From contig NZ_FOLH01000003.1 in the NCBI RefSeq assembly GCF_900112235.1, forward strand, positions 124,001-188,000: 64,000 nt of DNA, in the 5' to 3' direction. The translations under genes were made by a program, and so were the position numbers. Origin of the DNA: Marinospirillum celere. Its GTDB lineage: Bacteria > Pseudomonadota > Gammaproteobacteria > Pseudomonadales > Halomonadaceae. Numbering within the stretch: the first letter of the stretch is position 1; the number at the start of each line of letters is the position of its first letter. The notes below the pieces were generated by a model. The model was not told the origin of the DNA and ran no database searches. It saw only the letters and a program-made list of their open reading frames with translations. Shown piece by piece: positions 55,421 to 64,000 of the stretch.

Positions 55421-56122
55421 ATGCAACTTCACCCACAACTCCAAGGCTGCCAGCTTTTGGCTTTTGACCTGGATGGAACCCTGATTGACTCGGTGCCTGA
55501 CCTGGCCACAGCCGTGGATTGCACACTTGAACACTTGGGTTTACCTGCTGCAGGTCAGCAGCGTGTACGCAACTGGGTCGGTCAGGGCAGCCTGGCTCTG
55601 TTACAAAAAGCCCTGACCAACAATGACCAGGGTGAGCTCTTTTTGGATAAAGAGGACCCCAGGTTACTAGAGGCCCACAGCTATTTTTTGGAAACCTATG
55701 ATCGCTGCAAAGGGGAAGCAACCTGCCTTTACCCACAGGTAGAAGAAACCTTGCTGGCCCTGCAGAATCTGGATCTGCCAATGGCGGTCATCACCAATAA
55801 ACCCCTGCGCTTTGTGCCGGGTATCCTGGAGGCGTTAAATATTGCCTCCTGCTTTCAACTGCTCTTGGGTGGCGACAGCCTAGATTATAAAAAGCCCCAC
55901 CCGGCTCCCTTATTAGCGGCGGCTAAATATTTTGGCAGCCAACCCGAGAAATCTGTTCTGGTGGGAGACTCCCGTCATGATATTCAAGCGGCCAAGGCTG
56001 CCGGTTTTATCAGTGTTGGTGTACCCTATGGCTACAATCAGGGTGAACCCATCAGTAGCAGTCAGCCTGACCTAGTGATCAACCAACTGAGCGAATTGCT
56101 GAATCAAGGATTAGCCGAATGA
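55421..56122 (+). CDS. gph: Phosphoglycolate phosphatase
   Basis: 233 residues, HAD superfamily with nucleophile loop [16 protein letters not shown], motif II VITNKPL, and motif [20 protein letters not shown]-specific context: [15 protein letters not shown] in the cap. It removes 2-phosphoglycolate formed during DNA repair. The ATG at 55421 is supported by the family N-terminus; an upstream start would lie inside rpe. Its stop overlaps trpE by 4 bases. Confidence 0.96.
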   Translation: MQLHPQLQGCQLLAFDLDGTLIDSVPDLATAVDCTLEHLGLPAAGQQRVRNWVGQGSLALLQKALTNNDQGELFLDKEDPRLLEAHSYFLETYDRCKGEATCLYPQVEETLLALQNLDLPMAVITNKPLRFVPGILEALNIASCFQLLLGGDSLDYKKPHPAPLLAAAKYFGSQPEKSVLVGDSRHDIQAAKAAGFISVGVPYGYNQGEPISSSQPDLVINQLSELLNQGLAE

Positions 56123-57615
56123 CCCCCGAACTCTTTGCTTCTTTGGCCGCCCAGGGCTATAACCGCATTCCGGTTGCCCGTGAAGTTCTGGCCGACCTGG
56201 ACACACCCCTTTCGACCTATATGAAACTGGCTCAGGCACCCTATACCTACCTGCTGGAGTCCGTTCAAGGGGGTGAAAAATGGGGGCGTTATTCCATTAT
56301 CGGCTTGCCCAGTGACGAACGCATTGAAATCCACGGCCACAACTTTAGTCACTACAAGGCTGGGGACTGCTTGCGTAACGAGGAAGTGGCCGATCCCTTG
56401 CAAACGATTGAAGACTTCCAGGCTGGTTTTAAGGTCGCACCCCTTCAAGGGCTGCCCTTGTTTACCGGTGGGCTGGTTGGTTACTTCGGGCACGAAACCA
56501 TTCGCTATATAGAGCCCAGGCTCAATGCCAACTCTCAGGCTCGTGACCAAGCCGATCCTTTGCAGGTACCCGATATTTTATTGATGGTTTCCGAAGAAGT
56601 AGTGGTTTTTGATAACCTCTCCGGCAAACTCTATCTGATCACGCATACCGATCCAGTTAACCCGGCTGCTTTAGATAAAGCCTACCAGCGCTTGGAAGCC
56701 CTGGAGGTTCAACTGCGTACGGCCACGCTAACCACCACCAGCCCCGGAACAGGACGCGAACAAGTCAAAGAAAGCGATTTCCAGGCAGGCTTCAGCGAAG
56801 CGGATTTCAAGCAGGCAGTCGGCAAGATCAAGGACTATATTCTGGCCGGAGATATTATGCAGTGTGTGCTATCACAGCGCATGAGCTTACCCTTTCAGGC
56901 CCAGTCACTAGACCTCTACCGAGCACTACGCTGCCTGAACCCTTCGCCCTATATGTTTCATTTGCAGCTGGACACTTTTCAGGTAGTCGGCTCTTCACCC
57001 GAAATTCTGGCTCGTCTTGAAGAGGGTGAAGTAACCGTCAGGCCTATTGCGGGAACGCGTAAACGTGGCAGTAATGAAAATGAAGACCAGGCTCTGGAAG
57101 CTGAACTCTTGGCTGATCCCAAGGAAAGAGCCGAGCATTTGATGTTGATCGATTTAGGACGCAATGATGTTGGTCGTATTGCTAAAACCGGCAGTGTTGA
57201 AGTCACCGACACCATGACGGTGGAGCGCTACTCTCATGTCATGCATATTGTCTCCAATGTTGTCGGCCAGCTCAAACCCGAACTAACCGCTCTGGATGTC
57301 TTGCGCGCGACCTTTCCGGCAGGCACCCTGTCAGGCGCACCTAAGATCCGTGCTCTGGAAATTTTGGATGAACTCGAACCCGTTAAGCGCGGGGTCTACG
57401 GTGGCGCTGTGGGTTATCTGGGCTGGCAGGGTAATATGGACACCGCCATTGCAATCCGTACGGCCGTCATTAAAGAGGGCGAAATCCATATCCAGGCCGG
57501 GGCCGGGGTAGTCGCCGACTCGGTTCCCCAACTGGAATGGGAGGAAACCCTGAATAAAGGCCGGGCTGTCTTCCGTGCCGTTGCTATGGCTGAAAAGGGG
57601 TTGGATAACCTTTAG
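56119..57615 (+). CDS. trpE: Anthranilate synthase component I
   Basis: 498 residues. The N-terminal part has [18 protein letters not shown] (tryptophan-feedback region). The catalytic part has [72 protein letters not shown] and [18 protein letters not shown], all diagnostic. It makes anthranilate from chorismate with a TrpG glutaminase, which is not in the window. Convergent with tamB; the two stop codons overlap by four bases. Confidence 0.98.
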   Translation: MTPELFASLAAQGYNRIPVAREVLADLDTPLSTYMKLAQAPYTYLLESVQGGEKWGRYSIIGLPSDERIEIHGHNFSHYKAGDCLRNEEVADPLQTIEDFQAGFKVAPLQGLPLFTGGLVGYFGHETIRYIEPRLNANSQARDQADPLQVPDILLMVSEEVVVFDNLSGKLYLITHTDPVNPAALDKAYQRLEALEVQLRTATLTTTSPGTGREQVKESDFQAGFSEADFKQAVGKIKDYILAGDIMQCVLSQRMSLPFQAQSLDLYRALRCLNPSPYMFHLQLDTFQVVGSSPEILARLEEGEVTVRPIAGTRKRGSNENEDQALEAELLADPKERAEHLMLIDLGRNDVGRIAKTGSVEVTDTMTVERYSHVMHIVSNVVGQLKPELTALDVLRATFPAGTLSGAPKIRALEILDELEPVKRGVYGGAVGYLGWQGNMDTAIAIRTAVIKEGEIHIQAGAGVVADSVPQLEWEETLNKGRAVFRAVAMAEKGLDNL

Positions 57616-60600
57616 TAATCCACTTCCCAAAAGATATCGAGCGAGTTTTCAATGGAGTTGACCACTTCAATATAAAGTTGACGGGTCAACTCATAGCGCA
57701 CGGCAACCCGGCTGATATCTTCATAAATCCCCACACCATAGCGAACACTCAAGCGCCGGTTTAAATAGCCGGCAGCAACCACACTGGCATCACTGCCTTC
57801 ACCCTCGGTTGCCAACTCAAAGTCACGTATCCCTACGACCTCACCCACGCGGCGGGTATAATCAGCAACGCCAGCCAGCCCAAGTGACAAAGCTGCTGTA
57901 TTGACCGCATTTTCATCTGTTTCAGTTTGCAAGGGTCGCCCCAGTACCAACCAGGCCAAAGCATTTTCGCTAGACATTGCCGGTTCTGAAAAAATCTCAG
58001 TTTCCGGTTCATCAATTCTTCCAGTCACCCGAATGCCAACCAGAACATCCTGTATTTCCCGAATCGCCTCTATATCGAGAAAGGGAAGATCGATAGGACC
58101 ATTGAAATTCAGCCTTGCCCTACGCAAACGTAGATCCTGCCCCCAGGATTGATAGGTTCCCCTAACCAGCAAGAGCTCTCCCCGGGTATCCATACCATCA
58201 CCGACTCTTAAGCGTCCTTCCAAGTCAGCTTCCAAACCAAAGGCATTGAGACGCAAGCGATCGCTGCCAATAATCAGTTCAATATCCATACTAAATCCGG
58301 CGACCAAGGCTGGCTCAGGCTCTGGCCGATTCCTGACCCTGGCATCACTGGAAACCCTGACGGCCTGCTGGGGTAAGCGTTGAATTTCAATATTGCCACT
58401 GGGAATGGCCAGAGTTCCTCCTAAATGCAACTCACCTGCACGCAAGGTCAAACGCAGGTTAGGTTCCAATTCAAGGCCTGCCCAGGGTTCAACACGAATA
58501 TCAATTTGCCGGCCACTGATATCCAGTAAGCCTTCCAAGCCGTCTTCCCAGTTCAATTGACCATCCAGACGCCCCGAACCCCGTCGACCCGCTTCAAAAT
58601 CACCGCCCAATCTGGCTTCTCTAGCTTGCAGAGTAATCACTGCATCCAGACGACTTAAATTGACCGGCCATTGCAAATCACTGGCCGAAACCTCAATTAA
58701 GCGTAGTTCCCCCCAAATTTCAGGAGCCAAGAGTTGCCCCCTAATCTCACCGGACCCCTGCAGCTTGCCATCCAGATCATCCACATCCAAAAAGGGTAAG
58801 AGGAGTTGTAAATCTGCATCTTCCAGAAGATAGCGCCCATTTAGAGAACGCTCACCCGTTTCTGGGTCGGCAAACAAAGCCAGTTGTAAATCCAGTTCAC
58901 TCAGCCCCAACTGCTCGCCATAAAGCTGCCAGTGCACATCCAGGTAATCGGGTCTTAATTGCACCGCCAGCTCAAGCTGCTGGTAGGAAAAAGGAATCCA
59001 TTCTTCTATTCGATTGATCTCATCGACCTGATAAACCAGGAATTCGCCACCATTGGCATCTAAAAACAGGTCAGCATGCAGACCATCCGGCTGCCAATCC
59101 ATGCTTACTTCACCCTGCATCCGCCCTTGCCATTGCAAATTATCCGGTAACAAAAAACCCAGGCCTTCCAGATCAAAGGGTTCCATTGCATAGCTCAGGA
59201 TCCGGCCACCTTCCTCTTGTGGCTTCCAGCCTCCATCCAAGGTCATGCTGAAATTTTGACCGGTATAATCGCCACTCAGTCTTAGTCGGTGCTCTTCAGC
59301 CAAGCCTTCCAGCTGCAAGCGCAGATTTTCAAGCTGCAGGTCATCACCGATCTGTAACTGCTGAGCAAGCACTTGCCATTTGATCGGCTGTTGACCTAAA
59401 GGACGGGAAATTAATCCCGAATACTCCAAGGCCCAGGCCATTTTTTGAATTTCAATGTCCTGCCAGCTGACCTGTCTTGCTGAAGCTCGAAGACGGTAAT
59501 CACCCTGTAAAAGGCTAGTTTGTAGGCTCGCCAAATCAACTGAGGTCTTATAGCCATTGATCAGAGCGGGCAGACTGGCATGAGCCGTGACAACCAGGTC
59601 ACCATCCAAGCCTTCCACCCAAGGCTGGGTTAAATGTTCCAAATCGGCCAAATGGCTGGAGAGGCTGGCTTGCCAGAAGTCCGAAGTCAGTAATAACTTC
59701 GCTTGTAGGTGTTCTTCGCCCGCACCCTGTAAACTAATAGTCGGTAGATGTAAGGAATAATAACGCTGAGACCCCTGCCATAGCAGATCAAAATCCAAAT
59801 TGGCTAAAAAGGGAAAATCTACTCGCTCTAACTCACCCTTCAACTGACCTTGCAGACCTAACTCCAAGTCTTCAGCCCAGCTCAACCATTTTTCAAGTGG
59901 CGATGAGGGCTCATTAAGATTCAAAGGCTCCAAGGGCTGGGATAGGCGCGCACTGGCACGCCCAAGGTTCAGCAAGCTGTGCAAGGGTAGTGTTGATGAG
60001 AAGCGGGTTTCCAATTCCAACTCATCGCCTTGCAAATCCAGATGGGTATCCAGATACCCACCCAGACTCAGTTGTCCTTGCTGAAGACTGGCTTGAAGAG
60101 TCAGTGAGTCTTCACTCCAGAAAGGCGTCCAGGGCTCATTCATGAATGCCTGCCAGGGAAAGCCTTCACCCAGAAAAGTCTGCCAATCCAGATGCAGCTG
60201 GGCATCAGCGGTTTCTCTGCCCTCTCCACCCAAAGAGAATAAAGAAGCCCAATCACTTTGCCCGGATAAAGTCAGTTGTCGCTCCGGGTGATAGGCTAGC
60301 TGAAGTTTTTCTAACTGAAGGTCTGTTAAATCCATAGTCAGGGCTAAATCCAGCAGGATCAATTGCTGCCCAGCTAAGAGCTGACCTTTGGAATCAAGAC
60401 GCCAGCCTTGCTCCAAATCACCGGAGAATTCCAGATTCACATGATCTAAGAGAAAGTTGCTATCTAACTTCTGGACGGCTACAGGTGGCGGTAGAGATCT
60501 GGCCTGCCAGAAATCCGAACTCGAAACTTCGGTCGCCTCCAGCTGCACACGCAGCGGTAACTCAGCAGTAAAAAGTGCCAGCTCAGCTGTTGCTTTGACC

Positions 60601-61409
60601 GGCAAACGGTCAGCTGCCAGCTCTCGAATTTCCAAGACCTGCAGACTTCCGCCTGCCTGCGCCTGTAATTGCAATCCCTGCCAGCCAGCCTGCAGATCCA
60701 AAGCCAGTGCCCAATCGCCCTGCATATCCAAATGCCCCTGAGCTTGCAGAGGAGAGTGACTATCCAAGGGCAACCAGGGAGTGTGTAGGCTTAGGTTTTG
60801 CCACTCAAGAGTTACGTCTTGCCAGCGAGCGTCCTGCAAATAGATGGCATTTAAATGCTCTTGCTGGTTAAACGTCAGACTGGATAAACGTACTTCATCG
60901 ACCGTTAGAGGCCAAGGCATGGCTAGCTCAGGAAGCTGAATTTCTGGCATACGAAAACTATCCCAGCCAGAGTCTTCACTGGTGGCTGTTGCTTCTGCTT
61001 CAGAATCAGTAGCGGGAAAACGATCAATATTTAACGCCGTTGCTTCAGCAGAGCGCACACAGACAGCAAATCTGAGCAGACAAAGGGGCTGCCAGGCTAT
61101 TTGTAAATTTTCCAGTTCGACCCGGGTTTCCTCGCCCTCCCAGCTAAGCTTCTCCGCTTGCCAATCACTAATCAAATAACCACTAAAGCCTTCAACTTGA
61201 ACACCTGGAGCTTGGCGTAGTAACCAGCTGCCTCCTGGCTCACTGGCAAAAAGCCATAGAAAACCCAATAACAAGAAGAGAGTTAGCAGGCTGATACTGG
61301 CGGAAGCCAAATAAAGCAGCCAACGCAGAATCAAGCGCAACCATAGAAGGGGCAGCAGCAAGCGCGCCACCAGTCGTTGCCTGAAATAGAGCCAAGCGCG
61401 ACTAATCAT
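57612..61409 (-). CDS. tamB: Translocation and assembly module subunit TamB
   Basis: 1265 residues. One N-terminal signal-anchor ([20 protein letters not shown]), a very long region of repeating amphipathic beta-strands (the lipid-conduit taco fold), and the conserved C-terminal DUF490 domain with [33 protein letters not shown] and [11 protein letters not shown], ending in FWEVDY. It bridges inner and outer membranes with TamA and takes part in phospholipid transport. Start overlaps the tamA stop by 4 bases. Confidence 0.96.
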   Translation of the reverse strand: MISRAWLYFRQRLVARLLLPLLWLRLILRWLLYLASASISLLTLFLLLGFLWLFASEPGGSWLLRQAPGVQVEGFSGYLISDWQAEKLSWEGEETRVELENLQIAWQPLCLLRFAVCVRSAEATALNIDRFPATDSEAEATATSEDSGWDSFRMPEIQLPELAMPWPLTVDEVRLSSLTFNQQEHLNAIYLQDARWQDVTLEWQNLSLHTPWLPLDSHSPLQAQGHLDMQGDWALALDLQAGWQGLQLQAQAGGSLQVLEIRELAADRLPVKATAELALFTAELPLRVQLEATEVSSSDFWQARSLPPPVAVQKLDSNFLLDHVNLEFSGDLEQGWRLDSKGQLLAGQQLILLDLALTMDLTDLQLEKLQLAYHPERQLTLSGQSDWASLFSLGGEGRETADAQLHLDWQTFLGEGFPWQAFMNEPWTPFWSEDSLTLQASLQQGQLSLGGYLDTHLDLQGDELELETRFSSTLPLHSLLNLGRASARLSQPLEPLNLNEPSSPLEKWLSWAEDLELGLQGQLKGELERVDFPFLANLDFDLLWQGSQRYYSLHLPTISLQGAGEEHLQAKLLLTSDFWQASLSSHLADLEHLTQPWVEGLDGDLVVTAHASLPALINGYKTSVDLASLQTSLLQGDYRLRASARQVSWQDIEIQKMAWALEYSGLISRPLGQQPIKWQVLAQQLQIGDDLQLENLRLQLEGLAEEHRLRLSGDYTGQNFSMTLDGGWKPQEEGGRILSYAMEPFDLEGLGFLLPDNLQWQGRMQGEVSMDWQPDGLHADLFLDANGGEFLVYQVDEINRIEEWIPFSYQQLELAVQLRPDYLDVHWQLYGEQLGLSELDLQLALFADPETGERSLNGRYLLEDADLQLLLPFLDVDDLDGKLQGSGEIRGQLLAPEIWGELRLIEVSASDLQWPVNLSRLDAVITLQAREARLGGDFEAGRRGSGRLDGQLNWEDGLEGLLDISGRQIDIRVEPWAGLELEPNLRLTLRAGELHLGGTLAIPSGNIEIQRLPQQAVRVSSDARVRNRPEPEPALVAGFSMDIELIIGSDRLRLNAFGLEADLEGRLRVGDGMDTRGELLLVRGTYQSWGQDLRLRRARLNFNGPIDLPFLDIEAIREIQDVLVGIRVTGRIDEPETEIFSEPAMSSENALAWLVLGRPLQTETDENAVNTAALSLGLAGVADYTRRVGEVVGIRDFELATEGEGSDASVVAAGYLNRRLSVRYGVGIYEDISRVAVRYELTRQLYIEVVNSIENSLDIFWEVDY

Positions 61410-63157
61410 ATCTCTGGCCCCAAGGTAAAGTGAATCCGCCAGCCACCCAGATCATCATCCAACCCCTGAGCAATATCCAGGCGCAGTGGACCAACCGGCG
61501 ATACCCAGCGTATCCCTGTCCCCACACCTACTTTGGGTTCCTGAAGGTCTTCTGGTTCCAAAACCGCATCACCGGCATCCACAAAAAAAGCCCAGCGCCA
61601 GCGCTCTGCAAAGGCATACTGGTATTCCAGACCTGCCGTTGCCAGGTAGCGTCCACCAATCAAGCGCCCGTCACTGCCCTCAGGAGCTAACTCCTGATAA
61701 CCGTAACCGCGAACACTTTGGTCACCCCCGGCAAAAAAGCGCAAGGAAGCAGGTACCCGGTTAAATTCATTGGTTGCCGTTCCGCCGGCACGAAAACGTG
61801 CCAGGAAACGGTGGTGGTCCCAGAGCGTGGTCAGCCCCCTGGCCAGGAAAGTAACCTGTAAAATATCAACATCCGAAAAATAATCCTGCCGACTACCTTC
61901 AACATCAATCTGTAAGCGGTAGCCTCGAGTTGGATCAACACGCCGATCACCCTGAAAGTAGCCATAGCCTATACCAGGGAGTGTCAACCAGGTGGCACCA
62001 TCATCTTCACCAACGCGAAACTCTTCGCGCTCGCCTCTTAATGAAAGCACTCGCTCCCAGTTATTGCTATGCCGGTAAAACCATTGGATAGCCGCCCCAT
62101 AGCGTCGACTCCTTTGAATATTAAAATATTCATTTTCAACACTACTACTGATCCGCAGCTTGTCAGTCATGGGTGGATCCAGAGGAAACTCGTACCAGCC
62201 ACTAATACTTTGTTGAGGTTCAGAGACTTGAGTATCCACACCTCGCCGTAGACCTCTCGGATTAACCCAGTGCTGTACCCAACCAGCGCTGGCTCTGGGG
62301 CCGATATCGGTTGAAAAGCCCAGACCCAGATTTAAGGTTCTGGGCTTTCTGGCTCTAACCAGGACTTCCACAGGTACATGCAAGTCTTCATCTACTTCAT
62401 CCGGATCAGCATCAACCAACACCTCACGAAAATAACCACTTTCTCTCAGCTCACGGCTGAGTTCAGCTAGTTGCTGTGTGGAATAGGGCATGCCCGGAAC
62501 AAAGCGGACAAAACGCTGCAAAAACGCCTCATCCAATTTACCTTCATGATCAAAGCTAACTGGGCCCAAACGGTAACGCGGCCCTGAATCAAAGTGAAGA
62601 GTGATATCCGCAATATCTACTTCAGGATCAATCAACAGTTCTTGGACGGTGAAGCCAGAAGAAAAGTAACCATAGGTCAGTGCCTGATTGCGAAAGTGGC
62701 GTTTTGCTGATTCATAGTGGCTGTGGTTGAGCGGTTGCCCTCTTCTTAATTGAGCTGTTGAAGGCAGAGTAAACTCAGGTTGCTGGAGTGCTTCACCGAC
62801 CAGGCCAATACTGACATATCCCAGCATCACCGGCTCACCCGTCTCAACAACCACTCTCAGGCGTGCTGGATCTCCTTCCTCAACAGTCAGTTCCATTTGA
62901 TAGTTATAGTAACCCAGGGCTTCCAATGCCTTTTCAATTTCACCACGCGCAAAACGTGCATAACGGCGCATTTCACGCGTATTACGATTGGCAACCTCAC
63001 CCAAGTAGGCTTCAACATTGGTTCTAACCGCCGAATTTTCTGGCTCTAGAATCAATTCGAGATTACTGGCACCCACGCGTGGAACAACCAGGACCAGGAG
63101 TAAGAGGCCCCATCCCAGTAACCAGGCTTTATTCGTTGCTAGTAAACGCAACCACAT
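61406..63157 (-). CDS. tamA: Outer-membrane translocation and assembly module protein TamA
   Basis: 583 residues from ATG 63157 (minus strand). Signal peptide (AWLLGWGLLLLVLVVPRVGA), three POTRA domains (YYNYQMELTVEEGDPAR, YFSSGFTVQELLIDP, YSTQQLAELSRELRESGYF), then an Omp85-type 16-strand barrel with RFFAGGDQSVRGYGYQEL (the VRGY/F motif) and the C-terminal strand [12 protein letters not shown] longer upstream frame overlaps the next gene and is rejected because it would put the signal peptide internally. Overlaps DUF2797 by 29 bases. Confidence 0.96.
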   Translation of the reverse strand: MWLRLLATNKAWLLGWGLLLLVLVVPRVGASNLELILEPENSAVRTNVEAYLGEVANRNTREMRRYARFARGEIEKALEALGYYNYQMELTVEEGDPARLRVVVETGEPVMLGYVSIGLVGEALQQPEFTLPSTAQLRRGQPLNHSHYESAKRHFRNQALTYGYFSSGFTVQELLIDPEVDIADITLHFDSGPRYRLGPVSFDHEGKLDEAFLQRFVRFVPGMPYSTQQLAELSRELRESGYFREVLVDADPDEVDEDLHVPVEVLVRARKPRTLNLGLGFSTDIGPRASAGWVQHWVNPRGLRRGVDTQVSEPQQSISGWYEFPLDPPMTDKLRISSSVENEYFNIQRSRRYGAAIQWFYRHSNNWERVLSLRGEREEFRVGEDDGATWLTLPGIGYGYFQGDRRVDPTRGYRLQIDVEGSRQDYFSDVDILQVTFLARGLTTLWDHHRFLARFRAGGTATNEFNRVPASLRFFAGGDQSVRGYGYQELAPEGSDGRLIGGRYLATAGLEYQYAFAERWRWAFFVDAGDAVLEPEDLQEPKVGVGTGIRWVSPVGPLRLDIAQGLDDDLGGWRIHFTLGPEI

Positions 63158-63956
63158 AACCGGCAAATTTACGTAAATTAATGACACCTGTATCCAATAG
63201 CAGGTACTGGCCTTTGATGCCAAGCAACTGGCCTTCAATTTGTGGTGTTTTTTCAGGATTCAAGGATTTAATTTTGCTCGGGTACTGGAGAACCGGATAC
63301 TTGAAAATCAAAGGCTCACCGGTCAAGCGTTGTACTGCTGCTGGAGGGAAGTTTGCTAACTCTTCCTGATAGGCATCAAGGACATGGGTGGCCTCAGCCA
63401 GCAAATCCACTTCCGGCACCTGGTTTTTAAGCATGGCCTGCCAAGCCGTTTTATCCTTTAAACGCTGCGCCAAGAGAATCTCAACCTGGCCCGAGGTTAA
63501 GCGATCCTTGACCTCAAGTAAGGGTAAAGCAGCAACAGCACCCTGGTCCATCCAACGTGTTGGCATCTGCGATTGGCGAGTGATACCAACTTTCAAACCG
63601 CTGGTATTGGCCAAATAGACACTATGGGGCTGAAAGCAATGAGCTTCACCCCAAGCAGGCTCACGGCAGGTGCCCTGATGATAATGGCAAGTTTCAGGCT
63701 TAATGATGCAAGTATCACATTGAGCCAGTTTTTTAAAACAAGGGTAGCAATAGCCCTGACTAAAACTTTTACTGGTTTTCCGATCACAATGAATACAGTG
63801 AATATCGCCAGAAAACTCCAAACTTAGTTGCTGTCCCAACAAGGGATTAAGTGGCACCTGTGTTTCTGGCTCGGATGGATGGGTCAACCGCAGCTGATAG
63901 CTCACCTCCTGTTGGTGCTGGGTGAGCATTTTTCTTAAACGTCCCTGAACCTGCAT
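63129..63956 (-). CDS. DUF2797 protein with Cys-rich N-terminal part
   Basis: 275 residues. The N-terminal region has CIHCDRKTSKSF, GYCYPCFKKLAQCDTC, CHYHQGTCREPAWGEAHC: at least eight Cys and two His, suggesting one or two zinc sites. It is followed by VYLANTSGLKVGITRQSQMP, TRWMDQGAVAALPL, which has a GIY-YIG-like arrangement (Tyr, Lys-Val-Gly-Ile-Thr, Arg), and a C-terminal beta-rich part. DUF2797 proteins are widespread in gammaproteobacteria with no known role; nucleic-acid binding or nicking is a reasonable guess only. It overlaps tamA by 29 bases. Confidence 0.85.
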   Translation of the reverse strand: MQVQGRLRKMLTQHQQEVSYQLRLTHPSEPETQVPLNPLLGQQLSLEFSGDIHCIHCDRKTSKSFSQGYCYPCFKKLAQCDTCIIKPETCHYHQGTCREPAWGEAHCFQPHSVYLANTSGLKVGITRQSQMPTRWMDQGAVAALPLLEVKDRLTSGQVEILLAQRLKDKTAWQAMLKNQVPEVDLLAEATHVLDAYQEELANFPPAAVQRLTGEPLIFKYPVLQYPSKIKSLNPEKTPQIEGQLLGIKGQYLLLDTGVINLRKFAGYVVAFTSNE

Positions 63957-63959
63957 GAG

Positions 63960-64000
63960 TTACTGCCCTGAGTTAATAATTTTGATACTCGCTTCTTCTG
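63960..64000 (-). CDS. Partial gene, C-terminal 12 residues only
   Basis: A minus-strand frame open from the window edge ends at a TAA (63960-63962), giving the tail EEASIKIINSGQ. It ends three bases before the DUF2797 start codon at 63956, the spacing expected of an operon partner. Too short to identify. Confidence 0.4.
   Translation of the reverse strand, partial: EEASIKIINSGQ

Noticed and set aside
1-64000. CRISPR arrays, insertion sequences, prophage or integrase genes
   Set aside because: No regularly spaced repeats, transposase motifs or phage structural genes were seen despite the island-like character of the first 26 kb.

Overview
The window looks like the chromosome of a polarly flagellated, Gram-negative gammaproteobacterium, most likely an Oceanospirillales-type marine bacterium. 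The reasons are the rpsU-dnaG-rpoD block, the lptD-surA-pdxA-rsmA-apaH-glpE operon, the Pseudomonas-like rpe-gph-trpE run, the AmgK/MurU cell-wall recycling pair, and the FlgP/FlgT proteins that belong to sheathed or sodium-driven polar flagella. No species name can be read from the sequence alone. No insertion sequence, prophage, CRISPR array or rRNA gene was seen.

Positions 1-26249 are an accessory glycan and flagellin-modification island, all on the + strand and mostly with overlapping or nearly touching genes. It opens with the tail of an ArsR regulator, a divergent RmlB paralogue, a FliB-type flagellin lysine methylase and an AAA ATPase joined to a nuclease-like domain. It continues with rmlB (carrying an in-frame REP-like insertion), an HMGL-type aldolase and a KdsB-like CMP-transferase. 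Next comes a phosphonate cassette: a nucleotidyltransferase fused to PEP mutase, phosphonopyruvate decarboxylase, an iron-type alcohol dehydrogenase and a TagF-like transferase. Two further glycosyltransferases, rmlA and fdtA/fdtC/fdtB (dTDP-3-acetamido sugar) follow. An AT-rich block then holds a ParB-like/cytidylyltransferase fusion, two methyltransferase proteins (one fused to a TagF-like domain) and small unknowns. A HAD phosphatase, an unknown protein and a three-domain glycosyltransferase of 1161 residues lie just before flagellin. No flippase, polymerase, ABC exporter or lipid-linked initiating transferase is visible, so direct cytoplasmic modification of flagellin is the simplest reading. 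That is inference.

Positions 26275-31827 are a late flagellar cluster: flagellin 1 (sigma-28 promoter), flaG and fliD (sigma-28 promoter), fliS, flagellin 2 (sigma-54 promoter plus a perfect leader hairpin), a second FliS-like protein and a FliT-like protein. A second flagellar pair, flgP-flgT, with its own sigma-28 promoter, lies at 41933-43948.

Positions 31849-64000 are core chromosome. They hold tex; tRNA-Ile2(CAU) with rpoD, dnaG and rpsU on the minus strand; tsaD-folB-folK; cca; flgP-flgT; the lptD-to-glpE operon on the minus strand; amgK-murU-djlA; a DUF3530 protein; rpe-gph-trpE; and tamB-tamA with a DUF2797 zinc-finger-like protein on the minus strand.

The most interesting system is the predicted synthesis and transfer of nucleotide-activated phosphonate (probably 2-hydroxyethylphosphonate), together with a second, apparently undescribed activation/transfer set (ParB-like kinase-type domain + cytidylyltransferase, then methyltransferase-TagF), placed between a flagellin methylase and the flagellin genes.
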